DNA of 35,032 nucleotides from Rhodospirillales bacterium (GTDB taxonomy: Bacteria > Pseudomonadota > Alphaproteobacteria > Rhodospirillales > Shumkoniaceae), in NCBI GenBank assembly GCA_018432935.1, contig JAHDSF010000029.1, forward strand, positions 1 to 35,032. Reading direction: 5' to 3'. The notes beneath the pieces are model-generated. The model saw only the letters and a list, made by a program, of their open reading frames with translations. It made no database searches and was not told where the DNA came from. The position numbers and the translations under genes are program-made. Position 1 is the stretch's first letter. Each line of letters starts with the position of its first letter. Below are positions 8,760-16,293 of this stretch, one piece after another.

Positions 8760-9211
8760 ACAGAAAGGCATTTCTCGCTCTGCTGGTATTCGTTGTCGCT
8801 CCCGCGGCGATAGCGGGATACCTGACGCTGCGGCCGAACCCGGCGGCAGCCCGCGAGGTGATCGTGCACCTCGATCCCAACTGCGGATGCTGCCATGGCT
8901 GGATCACGTATTTGCGCCGGCACGGCTTCACCGTGACCATCAAGGAGGAGCAGGACATGGGCCGGATCAAAGACAAGCTTGGCGTGCCCGCCGACCTGCA
9001 GTCGTGCCATACCGCGGAGATCGGCGGCTACGCGGTCGAAGGTCACGTACCCTTGGCCGCCCTGGAGAAGCTGTTGCAGGAACGCCCAGACGTGGCTGGG
9101 ATCGCCTCTCCCGGCATGCCCTCGGGTTCGCCCGGTATGGATGGGCCGAAGGAGCCGAACCCGATCTACGCCTTCGGACAAGGGTCCCCGAAACTGATGG
9201 GCACCTACTGA
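8756..9211 (+). CDS. DUF411 metal-binding periplasmic protein
   Basis: This 151-residue protein has an N-terminal signal segment (residues 1-22) and then the DUF411 core. VIVHLDPNCGCCHGWITYLRRHGF carries a CGCC motif near residues 43-46, and LQSCHTAEIGGYAVEGHVPLAALEKLL carries a conserved Cys-His pair. The C-terminal tail is Met-rich (GMPSGSPGMDGP) and ends PKLMGTY. DUF411 proteins are commonly found with copper and silver resistance genes and are thought to bind metal; a defined biochemical role is not established to my knowledge. The ATG overlaps the pump stop codon, so expression is coupled to cusA. A strong terminator follows, making this the last gene of the operon. Confidence 0.88.
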   Translation: MNRKAFLALLVFVVAPAAIAGYLTLRPNPAAAREVIVHLDPNCGCCHGWITYLRRHGFTVTIKEEQDMGRIKDKLGVPADLQSCHTAEIGGYAVEGHVPLAALEKLLQERPDVAGIASPGMPSGSPGMDGPKEPNPIYAFGQGSPKLMGTY

Positions 9212-9256
9212 CCCGCCGATGCGCCAACTCGCGTAGCCCTTGCCTTGCTCCCGGAA

Positions 9257-9284
9257 GCGCGGGTCCGACCCGCGCTTTTCTTTT
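9257..9284 (+). terminator. Rho-independent terminator of the Cus-type operon
   Basis: A perfect 8-bp GC-rich stem (GCGCGGGT at 9257-9264 with ACCCGCGC at 9268-9275) and 3-base loop is followed by TTTTCTTTT. It lies 46 bases after the DUF411 stop and separates the efflux operon from the copA promoter. Confidence 0.88.
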
Positions 9285-9294
9285 CGGGTGGGCC

Positions 9295-9325
9295 TTGACC
9301 TTCCAGTTACTGGAATCTCCATCTT
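9295..9325 (+). promoter_or_regulatory. CueR-type promoter of copA-cueR
   Basis: TTGACC at 9295-9300 acts as -35 and CATCTT at 9320-9325 as a weak -10, with a 19-bp spacer, the over-long spacing characteristic of MerR-family promoters. The spacer holds a perfect dyad TTCCAGT-T-ACTGGAA at 9301-9315, which matches the known CueR box core (CCTTCCAG...CTGGAAGG). The cueR-like gene is the second gene of the same transcription unit, so it should autoregulate. Confidence 0.85.
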
Positions 9326-9368
9326 CGAGGAAGACGGGACAGATCCTGGATTTCGGAAGGAGAACGAC

Positions 9369-11708
9369 ATGGTAACCGCGCTGAGAACGACGGACCCGGT
9401 GTGCGGCATGGCCGTCGATCCGACCACGACGTCGCATGTCATCGACCATGAGGGGACCCGGCACTTCTTCTGCTCCTCACATTGTGCCTCCAAGTTCCGA
9501 CAGGACCCACGGCGGTATCTCACCAAAGACGAGATGCCCGCGTCCGGATGCCATCATCATCATGACCACGCCGGTTCGCAGCACGCGCCTCAGCCCGCGG
9601 GCGCCAAGTACACCTGCCCCATGCACCCCGAGGTGGTCCGCGACGAGCCGGGCAACTGCCCCATCTGCGGCATGGCGCTCGAGCCGATGACGGTGACGGC
9701 CGAGACCGGCGCCAGCCCCGAGTTGCGCGACATGACCCGCCGGTTCTGGGTCGCGGCGGCCCTGACCATTCCCGGAGCGCTGCTGGCGATGGGCAAGATG
9801 TTTCCTGGTATGGCCATTCTCGACGGGTCGTGGGATCGTTGGCTCGAGCTTGCCCTGGCAACCCCGGTCGTCCTCTGGGCCGGATGGCCGCTACTGGAGC
9901 GCGGCTGGCGTTCCGTCATCACAATGCGCCTCAACATGTTCACGCTGATCGCCCTGGGCACCCTGGCCGCGTATCTCTACAGCGTGGTCGCCGTGCTGGC
10001 GCCGGGCATCTTTCCGGCAGGCTTCCGCGGTCACGACGGCGCCGTCGGTCTCTACTTCGAGGCGGCGGCGGTGATCACGACCCTGGTCCTGTTGGGCCAG
10101 GTGCTGGAGCTCCGGGCGCGCGAGCGGACTGGTGACGCTCTGCGGGCTCTGCTCGACCTGACGCCTCCGACCGCCCGCCGCATCGGCGAGGACGGCGAGG
10201 AATCCGAGGTGCCGCTCGATCTCGTGCACGTCGGGGACCGGCTGCGGGTCCGCCCGGGCGACGGCGTCCCGGTCGACGGGGTGGTTATCGAAGGGCGCAG
10301 CAGCGTCGACGAATCGATGGTGACCGGAGAGTCGATTCCGGTCGAGAAGGCGGCTGGCGACGGGGTGGTCGGAGGGACGCTCAACGGCTCGGGCAGTTTT
10401 GTCATGCGCGCCGAAAAGGTGGGCAGCGATACGATGCTGGCCCGAATCGTCCAGATGGTGTCCGAGGCGCAACGGAGCCGCGCCCCGATCCAACGCCTGG
10501 CCGACGCCGTGGCGGGGTGGTTCGTGCCGGCCGTGATCCTGGTTGCGGTGGTCGCGTTCGCGGCCTGGGCGATCTGGGGACCGACACCCGCCTTGGCCTA
10601 TGCCTTGGCGGTGGCCGTTTCCGTGCTCATCATCGCGTGTCCCTGCGCCCTCGGCCTGGCGACGCCGATGTCGATCATGACCGGGACCGGCCGCGGCGCC
10701 CTCGCCGGGGTGCTGATCAAGAACGCCGAAGCGCTCGAACGGTTCGAGAAGGTCGACACCCTGGTCGTCGACAAGACCGGGACCCTGACCGAAGGCAAAC
10801 CCCGCCTGACCCAAGTCGTTGCCGCAGACGGCGTGCAGCCGGACGAAGTCCTGCGGCTTGCCGCCAGCCTGGAGCGGGCAAGCGAGCACCCGCTGGCTGC
10901 GGCAATCGTCGCCGGCGCCAAGGAGCGGCGCGTCACGACCGTGGAACCGAAGGATTTCGACGCCCCAACCGGCAAGGGGGTGGTCGGGCTTGTCGACGGT
11001 CGCCGGGTCGCTCTCGGCAACCGCCGGCTGATGGTCGATGAGAAGGTGGCGTTGGGCGAGCTCGAAAGCCAAGCAGACGAACTGCGCAAGGATGGCGGCA
11101 CAGCCATGTTCCTGGCCGTCGACGGGAAGCCGCTGGGTCTGATCGCCGTCGCCGATCCCATCAAGGAAACGACCGCGGCGGCGGTTACGGCCTTGCATAA
11201 AGAGGGACTGCGCATCGTCATGGTCACCGGCGACAACCGGACCACCGCGGAGGCGGTCGCCCGCAAGCTCGGCATCGACGAGGTCGAAGCGGAAGTCCTG
11301 CCGGAGCGCAAGAACGAGGTCGTCCGACGCTTCCAGGAGCAGGGCCGGGTGGTCGCCATGGCCGGCGACGGCGTGAACGACGCTCCCGCCCTGGCGCAGG
11401 CCGACGTCGGTATAGCCATGGGCACCGGCACCGATGTGGCGATCGAGAGCGCGGGCGTAACCCTGGTGAAGGGAGATCTCAACGGCATCGTGCGGGCACG
11501 TCGCCTCAGCCGGGCCACGATGAAGAACATCCGCCAGAATCTGTTCTTCGCCTTCGTCTACAACGCGGCCGGGGTTCCGGTGGCGGCGGGCATCCTCTAT
11601 CCGGTGCTGGGGCTCCTTTTGAGCCCCATGATTGCCGCTGCCGCGATGAGCCTGAGCTCGGTCTCGGTGATCGCCAACGCCCTGCGGCTGAAGAAGGTCC
11701 GGATCTGA
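9369..11708 (+). CDS. copA: Cu(+)/Ag(+)-exporting P1B-type ATPase with YHS and HMBD N-terminus
   Basis: The 779-residue cation ATPase starts at the ATG at 9369, preceded by GGAAGGAG; the frame is open upstream, but that part lies across the promoter. The N-terminus has a YHS domain ([11 protein letters not shown] to [10 protein letters not shown], about 9-50), a His-rich linker (CHHHHDH), and a heavy-metal-binding module ([21 protein letters not shown], about 77-102) in place of a CXXC ferredoxin-like domain. Membrane and catalytic motifs are complete: TGES, CPC at 424-426, DKTGT with phosphorylated D468, SEHP, and [11 protein letters not shown] in TM7 and MSLSS in TM8 match the monovalent-copper P1B-1 class. 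It exports cytoplasmic Cu(I) or Ag(I). The stop overlaps the cueR start by one base. Confidence 0.95.
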   Translation: MVTALRTTDPVCGMAVDPTTTSHVIDHEGTRHFFCSSHCASKFRQDPRRYLTKDEMPASGCHHHHDHAGSQHAPQPAGAKYTCPMHPEVVRDEPGNCPICGMALEPMTVTAETGASPELRDMTRRFWVAAALTIPGALLAMGKMFPGMAILDGSWDRWLELALATPVVLWAGWPLLERGWRSVITMRLNMFTLIALGTLAAYLYSVVAVLAPGIFPAGFRGHDGAVGLYFEAAAVITTLVLLGQVLELRARERTGDALRALLDLTPPTARRIGEDGEESEVPLDLVHVGDRLRVRPGDGVPVDGVVIEGRSSVDESMVTGESIPVEKAAGDGVVGGTLNGSGSFVMRAEKVGSDTMLARIVQMVSEAQRSRAPIQRLADAVAGWFVPAVILVAVVAFAAWAIWGPTPALAYALAVAVSVLIIACPCALGLATPMSIMTGTGRGALAGVLIKNAEALERFEKVDTLVVDKTGTLTEGKPRLTQVVAADGVQPDEVLRLAASLERASEHPLAAAIVAGAKERRVTTVEPKDFDAPTGKGVVGLVDGRRVALGNRRLMVDEKVALGELESQADELRKDGGTAMFLAVDGKPLGLIAVADPIKETTAAAVTALHKEGLRIVMVTGDNRTTAEAVARKLGIDEVEAEVLPERKNEVVRRFQEQGRVVAMAGDGVNDAPALAQADVGIAMGTGTDVAIESAGVTLVKGDLNGIVRARRLSRATMKNIRQNLFFAFVYNAAGVPVAAGILYPVLGLLLSPMIAAAAMSLSSVSVIANALRLKKVRI

Positions 11709-12142
11709 TGGAACACTCCACGTACGTGAATATCGGCGAGGCCGCCCGGTCCGCCGGGCTGCCCTCGAAGACGGTGCGCTACTACGAGGAGATCGGCATT
11801 GTAAGATCCATGCGGTCCGGCAACGGCTACCGGGTGTACGACGAAAAGGGAATCCGGAAGCTTCAGTTCCTCAGCCGCGCACGCCGGCTCGGCTTCTCTC
11901 TGGAAGACTGCCGGGTGCTGTTGTCCCTGTACGAGGACAAGGAGCGCAGCAGTGCGGATGTCCGCGAGGTCGCGCTCCGGCACCTCTCCGACATCGACCG
12001 GAAGATCGCCGAGTTGACAAGCCTTCGCGCCACGATCACGGAGTTGGTCGAGTCCTGCCACGGCGACCATCGGCCGGACTGCCCGATCCTGAAGGATCTT
12101 GCGGGGTCAGCAGGCCTCAGAACCAGAAGCGAAGGCCGGTGA
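11708..12142 (+). CDS. cueR: CueR-like MerR-family copper-sensing regulator
   Basis: This 144-residue MerR-family activator has an N-terminal winged HTH (NIGEAARSAGLPSKTVRYYEEIGIV, about 8-32), a long dimerisation helix, and a C-terminal metal loop with C117 and C125 (CHGDHRPDC). Seven residues separate the two Cys, as in CueR. The dimer-helix Ser in SSADVR (about 81-86) is the residue type that marks sensors of +1 metals; divalent sensors usually have Cys there. The ATG overlaps the copA stop (TGATG). It should distort and activate the 19-bp-spaced promoter at 9295-9325. Confidence 0.92.
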   Translation: MEHSTYVNIGEAARSAGLPSKTVRYYEEIGIVRSMRSGNGYRVYDEKGIRKLQFLSRARRLGFSLEDCRVLLSLYEDKERSSADVREVALRHLSDIDRKIAELTSLRATITELVESCHGDHRPDCPILKDLAGSAGLRTRSEGR

Positions 12143-12301
12143 CGAAAGAGACGCTGCCCGCGTCCTCGGCTTCCTCGCGGGCTGAATTCGTCTCCCTCGT
12201 CCCAGAGTGGCGGCCAAGCCTTTCGTGCGCCCGACCGTCAAAGGGCGATATGGAGGGTCGCAGCCACGCGACAACATGCTGCCTTTCGGCAAATGCGTCT
12301 G

Positions 12302-12317
12302 TTTACAATTCTTTACA
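12302..12317. promoter_or_regulatory. Orphan copy of the TTTACA direct-repeat box
   Basis: TTTACA at 12302-12307 and 12312-12317 repeats the geometry and flanks (GTTTACA-N4-TTTACAC, then CAGCC) of the box at 2238-2253. It lies in the 321-base gap 12143-12463 between cueR and the convergent hemerythrin-like gene. No credible protein gene lies downstream on either strand. The open frames across the gap (12139-12605) have no RBS or domain. The site may be left over from a lost gene or may control a small RNA. Confidence 0.55.
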
Positions 12318-12372
12318 CGCAGCCAGCGAAATACGGGCCGGAACCGTCATCCGCGCGACAAAAGGTGTCACA

Positions 12373-12392
12373 GGCCTGAAGGCGTTCAGGCC
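12373..12392. repeat. Perfect stem-loop in the cueR downstream gap
   Basis: GGCCTGAA (12373-12380) and TTCAGGCC (12385-12392) form a perfect 8-bp stem with loop GGCG. No T tract follows on either strand. It sits about 55 bases after the orphan TTTACA box. It could be an imperfect bidirectional terminator for cueR and the convergent operon, or part of a small RNA. Confidence 0.5.
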
Positions 12393-12463
12393 ACCGACTT
12401 GGACGCAGCCCTCATGGCGGCGTGTGAGGCAGCACACGGCGGGGAAGACGGTTGGGAACCGCC

Positions 12464-12883
12464 TTACACCGCCGGCGGAACCCGAAGTCTTTTCAGGAAC
12501 TCGGCGAGCGGCTTGTCGCAGGTCGCGACATGCTGGGTCGCCCAGGTCTCGATAAACTCGGCAACCGCGCGGTTGTCATACTCGCTGCAGCCGAAGGAGT
12601 CATAGAACCGGGCCAAGCTCGCCAGGAAGTCGGCGTGGGCCGACCTGTGACAAGCGAGATCGGGGTAGCCCGCCTCCAGCATCAAGCGGTCTTCGGCTGC
12701 AAAGGCGCGTTCGCAGAAGTGCATCGCATCGCGAAGCCGCCTGCATTTCGCACCTTGGGAGGCGCAGATCATGCCCGGGTGAAAGAGCCAGGATGAGAGG
12801 AAGTGCAGGGCTTCGGTTTGGCTGTCGAGAAGTCCCGTCCCCGTTCGGATGGCGCTCGCAAGCGTTTGTGTCCGGGTGCTCAT
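12464..12883 (-). CDS. Hemerythrin-like protein
   Basis: This 139-residue cytoplasmic protein has the pattern of bacteriohemerythrins, four-helix proteins that bind a di-iron centre and O2 or act as metal or redox sensors. Visible ligands are E64 (AAEDRLM), H79 and H83 (CHRSAHADF), and H118 with D123 (HVATCDKPLAEFL, the family's HxxxxD). The His normally four residues before the Glu is A60 here; H55 is nearby. H27 or H35 could be the first His ligand. The site may therefore be incomplete. AGGGGA precedes the ATG at 12883. It starts 20 bases after the SHOCT gene and probably shares its transcript and the promoter near 13219-13246. Confidence 0.75.
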   Translation of the reverse strand: MSTRTQTLASAIRTGTGLLDSQTEALHFLSSWLFHPGMICASQGAKCRRLRDAMHFCERAFAAEDRLMLEAGYPDLACHRSAHADFLASLARFYDSFGCSEYDNRAVAEFIETWATQHVATCDKPLAEFLKRLRVPPAV

Positions 12884-12903
12884 CGTGATCCCCTTTGGTC
12901 AAC

Positions 12904-13131
12904 CTACCGCAGGACCTCGCGTTTCATGCGGGCGTAATCGGATGACGACAAGTCGCCCTTTGCGAAGCGCTCGGCAAGAATGGCGACGGCCGGATCGGCT
13001 CCGGCCCTGTCCGGCCTGCGGAAAAGCGATGCCACGATCAGGGCCACGGCGATCACGAGGGCCAGACCGAAGATCCCGTGAAAGCCGAACATCGGCCAAA
13101 ACCAGGAGTCAGAAACGCCCGGCATCATCAC
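12904..13131 (-). CDS. Small membrane protein with SHOCT domain
   Basis: The 75-residue product has one transmembrane segment (FGLALVIAVALIVASLF, about 21-37) and a C-terminal SHOCT motif (AVAILAERFAKGDLSSSDYARMKREVL, about 48-74). SHOCT modules are short helical segments often tethered to membranes; their function is poorly defined. GGAG lies 9 bases before the GTG at 13131; the ATG codons at 13128 and 13125 are alternatives. Similar small SHOCT proteins commonly sit in copper and silver resistance islands. It leads a two-gene operon with the hemerythrin-like gene. The promoter-like motif at 13219-13246 lies 88 bases upstream. Confidence 0.75.
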   Translation of the reverse strand: MMMPGVSDSWFWPMFGFHGIFGLALVIAVALIVASLFRRPDRAGADPAVAILAERFAKGDLSSSDYARMKREVLR

Positions 13132-13216
13132 GGCATGTCACTCCGAGTTCCACATCGTCAATCTCCTGAAGCGGTTGGATCCGATGGAACCGTTTTACGA
13201 AGGGAGGATTGCGGAA

Positions 13217-13246
13217 GTTTGTCGCGAGGCGGGAAAAGTGTGACAA
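13217..13246 (-). promoter_or_regulatory. TTGTCA-N17-GACAAA promoter-like motif, site 1
   Basis: On the minus strand TTGTCA (13246-13241) is followed after 17 bases by GACAAA, pointing to the SHOCT-hemerythrin operon. It has the spacing of a sigma-70-type promoter and is also an inverted repeat (TTGTC-N18-GACAA). Site 2 at 14062-14090 matches it at about 22 of 30 positions. Confidence 0.5.
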
Positions 13247-13289
13247 TCCTTGTCCGCGCCCCAGCCTTCACCACGCGAGGACGTCGCGG

Positions 13290-13320
13290 AAAAAAGAGGG
13301 CCGGGCGTTGCCGTCCGGCC
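13290..13320 (-). terminator. Rho-independent terminator after the Spy-like gene
   Basis: On the minus strand a 9-bp stem with one mismatch (13320-13312 with 13307-13299, loop GCAA) is followed by CTCTTTTTT. It lies 44 bases past the Spy-like stop and before the site 1 promoter motif, so it insulates the two minus-strand units. Confidence 0.8.
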
Positions 13321-13363
13321 TGAGGTTTCCGAGGATCCGGGAGAAGGTGAACCGGGCAACCGG

Positions 13364-13999
13364 CTATTTGGTCGGGGCGGCCGGGGCCGGGTAGCCCATC
13401 ATCCCGCCGCCGCCCATCATCATGTTCATCATCATCGCCATCATGCCGTAGCCGCCGTACCCCGGCGCCGCCGTCCCCGGCGTCTTCTCGGCCGTGGCCT
13501 TCTGGACGTCGGAAAGCGAGGCGAACAGGTCCTGGCGCGCCTTGGCAACCGCGCCGAGGCTCTCGCTCCGGGTCTGCCAGATGCCCTGCATGAATGCGGT
13601 GCGGTCCTCGGGACTCATCTGGTGCATGGCCTGCGGGTTCATGCTCTGGTGAATCCCGGTGGCGGTGTCGACGGAGGCCTGGATGGCGTCGGAGTAGGCC
13701 TTCCACGCCTTTTCCTGCTCGGGCGTGATCCCGATCTCGACCTTCGCCTTCTCCAGGGTCTTGGCGTCGGCAAGCCAGCCGCCGCCGAACACCATGCCCG
13801 GTCCCATCAAGGAGCCGCCGCCCTGCGCCCGGGCGCCCATCATTCCGGGGTGTCCGCCCATCATCGGACCCTGCCAGCCGGGTGCCGCGGGTTCCGCCTG
13901 ACCGGCAGGCTTGTCCGCTCCGGCAAGGGCCTGCGTTCCTATCAGGGCCAGACTGCCGAGGACGGCAGCGGTGGCGAGAAGCTTGTTCGTGATGGTCAT
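13364..13999 (-). CDS. Met-rich Spy/CpxP-like periplasmic protein
   Basis: The 211-residue product starts at the ATG at 13999, preceded by GGAGAG; the upstream extension of the frame crosses the promoter and is rejected. A signal peptide (MTITNKLLATAAVLGSLALIGTQALA) is followed by a Met/Gly/His-rich stretch (GPMMGGHPGMMGARAQGGG). A helical middle has ITPEQEKAWKAYSDAI, which resembles the LTxxQ motif of Spy and CpxP chaperones, and MSPEDRTAFMQGIWQTRSE. The C-terminal tail has MMAMMMNMMMGGGGMMGYP. Such proteins act as periplasmic chaperones or metal buffers, as in Spy and ZraP. The Met-rich ends suggest Cu(I) or Ag(I) binding (inference). It diverges from the regulator gene at 14167 and is probably in its regulon. 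Confidence 0.82.
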   Translation of the reverse strand: MTITNKLLATAAVLGSLALIGTQALAGADKPAGQAEPAAPGWQGPMMGGHPGMMGARAQGGGSLMGPGMVFGGGWLADAKTLEKAKVEIGITPEQEKAWKAYSDAIQASVDTATGIHQSMNPQAMHQMSPEDRTAFMQGIWQTRSESLGAVAKARQDLFASLSDVQKATAEKTPGTAAPGYGGYGMMAMMMNMMMGGGGMMGYPAPAAPTK

Positions 14000-14061
14000 C
14001 GGATGTCTCTCCAGGGGCTGCATTCGCGATGACCCATTCCACCCTGCGAGCTTTACGCAAG

Positions 14062-14090
14062 TGTGTCCCGGTGCGAGAAAGTGGTGACAA
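14062..14090 (-). promoter_or_regulatory. TTGTCA-N17-GACAca promoter-like motif, site 2
   Basis: On the minus strand TTGTCA (14090-14085) is followed after 17 bases by GACACA, pointing to the Spy-like gene that starts 64 bases on. The spacer shares ACTTT, CTCGC and GG blocks with site 1. It overlaps the left arm of the TGTCA-box palindrome. Confidence 0.5.
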
Positions 14091-14126
14091 GGTTTGACGT
14101 CGCCGGCTCTTGTCAAACTCTGTCAC
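14084..14126. promoter_or_regulatory. Head-to-head TGTCA boxes between Spy-like gene and regulator gene
   Basis: Arms 14084-14098 and 14112-14126 are inverted repeats matching at 13 of 15 positions, with a 13-base spacer. Each arm is itself a 10-bp direct repeat of GTCA: TTGTCA at 14110 and CTGTCA at 14120 on the plus strand, and the mirrored pair on the minus strand. This is the expected layout for two OmpR-family dimers facing divergent promoters. The adjacent regulator (14167) is the natural candidate. The repeat spacing is like the TTTACA boxes, but the core sequence differs. Confidence 0.6.
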
Positions 14127-14166
14127 ACGTTCGCCCCCGGCACATCCCGCGTGAGAGGCTACCTTC

Positions 14167-14892
14167 ATGCCGATGGAACAGACACCACATGTCCTGGTCG
14201 TCGACGACCACCGCGAGATCCGGGACCTCGTCGGCCGGTTCCTGAAGAAGGAAGGCTTCCGCGTCAGCGAGGCCGGCGACGGCCGCGAGATGCGCAAGGT
14301 GATGGCGGCGAGCCGCTTCGACCTGATCATCCTTGATCTCATGCTGCCGGGCGAGGACGGGCTCACGTTGTGCCGGGAGGTCCGGGCGAAATCGGCGGTC
14401 CCGATCATCATGTTGACCGCCAAGGGGGAAGAGATCGACAAGGTGATCGGCCTCGAGATGGGCGCCGACGACTACCTGGCGAAGCCGTTCGGTACCCGCG
14501 AGCTGTTGGCGCGCATCAAGGCGGTTCTCCGGCGCACTACCGCCCTTCCGGGAGCGCCGGGGGCGGAAAAGCCGTCGGGGTTCCGCTTCGCCGGCTGGCG
14601 GCTCGATGCCGCGAGGCGCGAGCTCGTCGGCAGTGACGGCGTGGTCACGCCGCTCAGCACCGGCGAGTACGACCTCCTGATCGCCTTCATCGAGCACCCG
14701 CACCGCGTCCTCACCCGCGACCAGCTGCTCGACATCGCCCGCGGACGGGAATCGGTCGCCTTCGACCGCAGCATCGATACCCAGGTCAGCCGGTTGCGCC
14801 GCAAGATCGAGCGCGATCCCCGCAATCCCGAGATCATCAAGACGGTCTGGGGCGGCGGATACACCTTCACTCCCGAGATCGAGGCGGACTGA
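14167..14892 (+). CDS. OmpR-family response regulator (second metal-type system)
   Basis: This 241-residue response regulator has a receiver domain with DD at 13-14, phospho-acceptor D57 (LIILDLMLPGEDG) and K106 (YLAKPFG), and a C-terminal winged helix ending RRKIERDPRNPEIIKTVWGGGYTF. It is a paralogue of the 197-940 regulator. Long identical runs are shared in the receiver (LDLMLPGEDG, GLEMGADDYLAKPF, TRELLARIKAVLRR), but here the regulator precedes the kinase. Its last base overlaps the kinase ATG (TGATG). The likely operator is the TGTCA array at 14084-14126. The surrounding Met-rich and YHS genes suggest a role in metal stress, but the inducer is inferred. Confidence 0.93.
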   Translation: MPMEQTPHVLVVDDHREIRDLVGRFLKKEGFRVSEAGDGREMRKVMAASRFDLIILDLMLPGEDGLTLCREVRAKSAVPIIMLTAKGEEIDKVIGLEMGADDYLAKPFGTRELLARIKAVLRRTTALPGAPGAEKPSGFRFAGWRLDAARRELVGSDGVVTPLSTGEYDLLIAFIEHPHRVLTRDQLLDIARGRESVAFDRSIDTQVSRLRRKIERDPRNPEIIKTVWGGGYTFTPEIEAD

Positions 14893-16268
14893 TGCGCCTG
14901 GTCCCTCGCAGCCTGGTCGGGCGCACAGTCCTGGTGCTGATCGTCGGGCTTTCGGCGTCGCATCTCCTCAGCATGGCGATCTACTCGGGCGACCGGTTCG
15001 AGGCCCTGACCATGGCGGGGGGGCGCAACATGGCGTCCCGGATCGCCAGTGTCACGCACATGATCGGCGAGGTGCCCGCGCAATGGCGGGAGCGCATCGC
15101 CGCCGGGCTCGACGAGCCGACCTTCCGGGTCTCGCTGTCTCGCGAGAGCGCAGTGGCCGATGACGGTGACCCGACGCCGGATGAGCGCCGGGTCGCCGCT
15201 TTCATTGCTCAGCAGTCCAGCGGCGCGACGGCGCAGATCCGGGTGAAGCTCAGCGACGCCGGCAGGACCGGCGGTTCTCGTGCCGGCATGTGGATGGACC
15301 ACATGGCTCACATGACGCCGGGCGCTTACGCAGGGGGCCAGGCGTTCGCCGCCTCGGTCCAGCTCGGCGAGGGGTCCTGGCTGAACTTCACCGGGCCGAT
15401 CCCGCCCGGCGATTCCTTGTGGTCGAGTCCGGCCGTGCTGTCGTGGGCCTTGATGGCCATCGCCATCATCCTGCTCTCGGTTTGGGTGGTGCGCCGGTTG
15501 ACCGCGCCTTTGCGGCAGTTCGCCAGCGCCGCCGAGCGGCTTGGCCGGGATGTCAACGCGCCTCCGTTGCCGGAATCCGGTCCCGAGGAGGTCCGGCAGG
15601 CCGCCCTCGCCTTCAACGAGATGCAGGGGCGGCTGCGCAGGATGATCGAGAACCGGACCCACGTCCTGGGTGCGATCTCCCACGACCTGCGCACCCCGAT
15701 CACGCTGTTGCGCCTGCGCGCCGAGATGCTGCCCGAGGGCGAGGATCGCGAGCGCATGCTCGGCACGCTTGACGAGATGGAAGCGATGATCGCGGCCACC
15801 CTGGCGTTCGCCCGCGACGATGCCTGGCAGGAGGAGGTGCGCGTCGCAGACCTCGCCGCCCTGATCGCCAGCGTCTGCGACGACATGACCGACATCGGCG
15901 CGGACGTCGCCTTGGACGATCCGGGCAAGCTCCCCATCCACTGCCGACCCGTCAGCCTGCGGCGCGCTGTGCTCAACGTGATCGACAACGCCATCAAGTA
16001 CGGCCAGCGGGCGCGCGTCGCTATCGAGCGGCACGACCGCAGCCTTGAGATCGTCGTCGACGATGACGGCCCGGGCATCCCGGAGGCCATGCAGGCCGAG
16101 GTCTTCGCGCCCTTCGTGCGGGTGGAACAGTCGCGCAGCCGGGATACCGGGGGCGTTGGGCTCGGGCTCAGCGTCGTGCAGTCGGTGGTCGATGCGCACG
16201 GAGGCGAGGTGACACTCGCCAACCGCCCGGTAGGCGGCCTGCAGGTCCGGATCCGGCTGCCGCTATGA
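14892..16268 (+). CDS. Sensor histidine kinase with Met/His-rich periplasmic loop
   Basis: This 458-residue kinase has TM1 near 11-31 and TM2 near 182-200, giving a periplasmic domain of about 150 residues. A HAMP region (about 201-255), HisKA with H264 (AISHDLRTPITLLRLRAE), N-box LNVIDNAIKYG, G1 DDDGPGIP and G2 TGGVGLGL follow, so it looks active. The sensor loop contains MWMDHMAHM at about residues 133-141, four Met and two His within nine residues, which could bind Cu(I) or Ag(I). The paralogous kinase at 937-2148 lacks this cluster and has a shorter loop. It is coupled to the regulator at 14167 by a one-base overlap. Confidence 0.93.
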   Translation: MRLVPRSLVGRTVLVLIVGLSASHLLSMAIYSGDRFEALTMAGGRNMASRIASVTHMIGEVPAQWRERIAAGLDEPTFRVSLSRESAVADDGDPTPDERRVAAFIAQQSSGATAQIRVKLSDAGRTGGSRAGMWMDHMAHMTPGAYAGGQAFAASVQLGEGSWLNFTGPIPPGDSLWSSPAVLSWALMAIAIILLSVWVVRRLTAPLRQFASAAERLGRDVNAPPLPESGPEEVRQAALAFNEMQGRLRRMIENRTHVLGAISHDLRTPITLLRLRAEMLPEGEDRERMLGTLDEMEAMIAATLAFARDDAWQEEVRVADLAALIASVCDDMTDIGADVALDDPGKLPIHCRPVSLRRAVLNVIDNAIKYGQRARVAIERHDRSLEIVVDDDGPGIPEAMQAEVFAPFVRVEQSRSRDTGGVGLGLSVVQSVVDAHGGEVTLANRPVGGLQVRIRLPL

Positions 16269-16293
16269 GGGCGCTTCTTGTTCGACCCTGGTT

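Noticed and set aside
7371-8771. 466-codon open frame on the minus strand over the pump gene
   Set aside because: It is antisense to conserved CusA sequence, very rich in His, Asp and Arg, and has no domain.
9240-9368. Upstream extension of the CopA reading frame
   Set aside because: It would translate the terminator and CueR-type promoter; GGAAGGAG before the ATG at 9369 and the YHS domain just after it fix the start.
9891-11198. 435-codon minus-strand open frame over copA
   Set aside because: It lies opposite the catalytic motifs of the P-type ATPase and its composition is that of a shadow frame.
12139-12605. Plus-strand open frames after cueR
   Set aside because: They cross the orphan TTTACA box and run antisense into the hemerythrin-like gene, with no RBS or domain.
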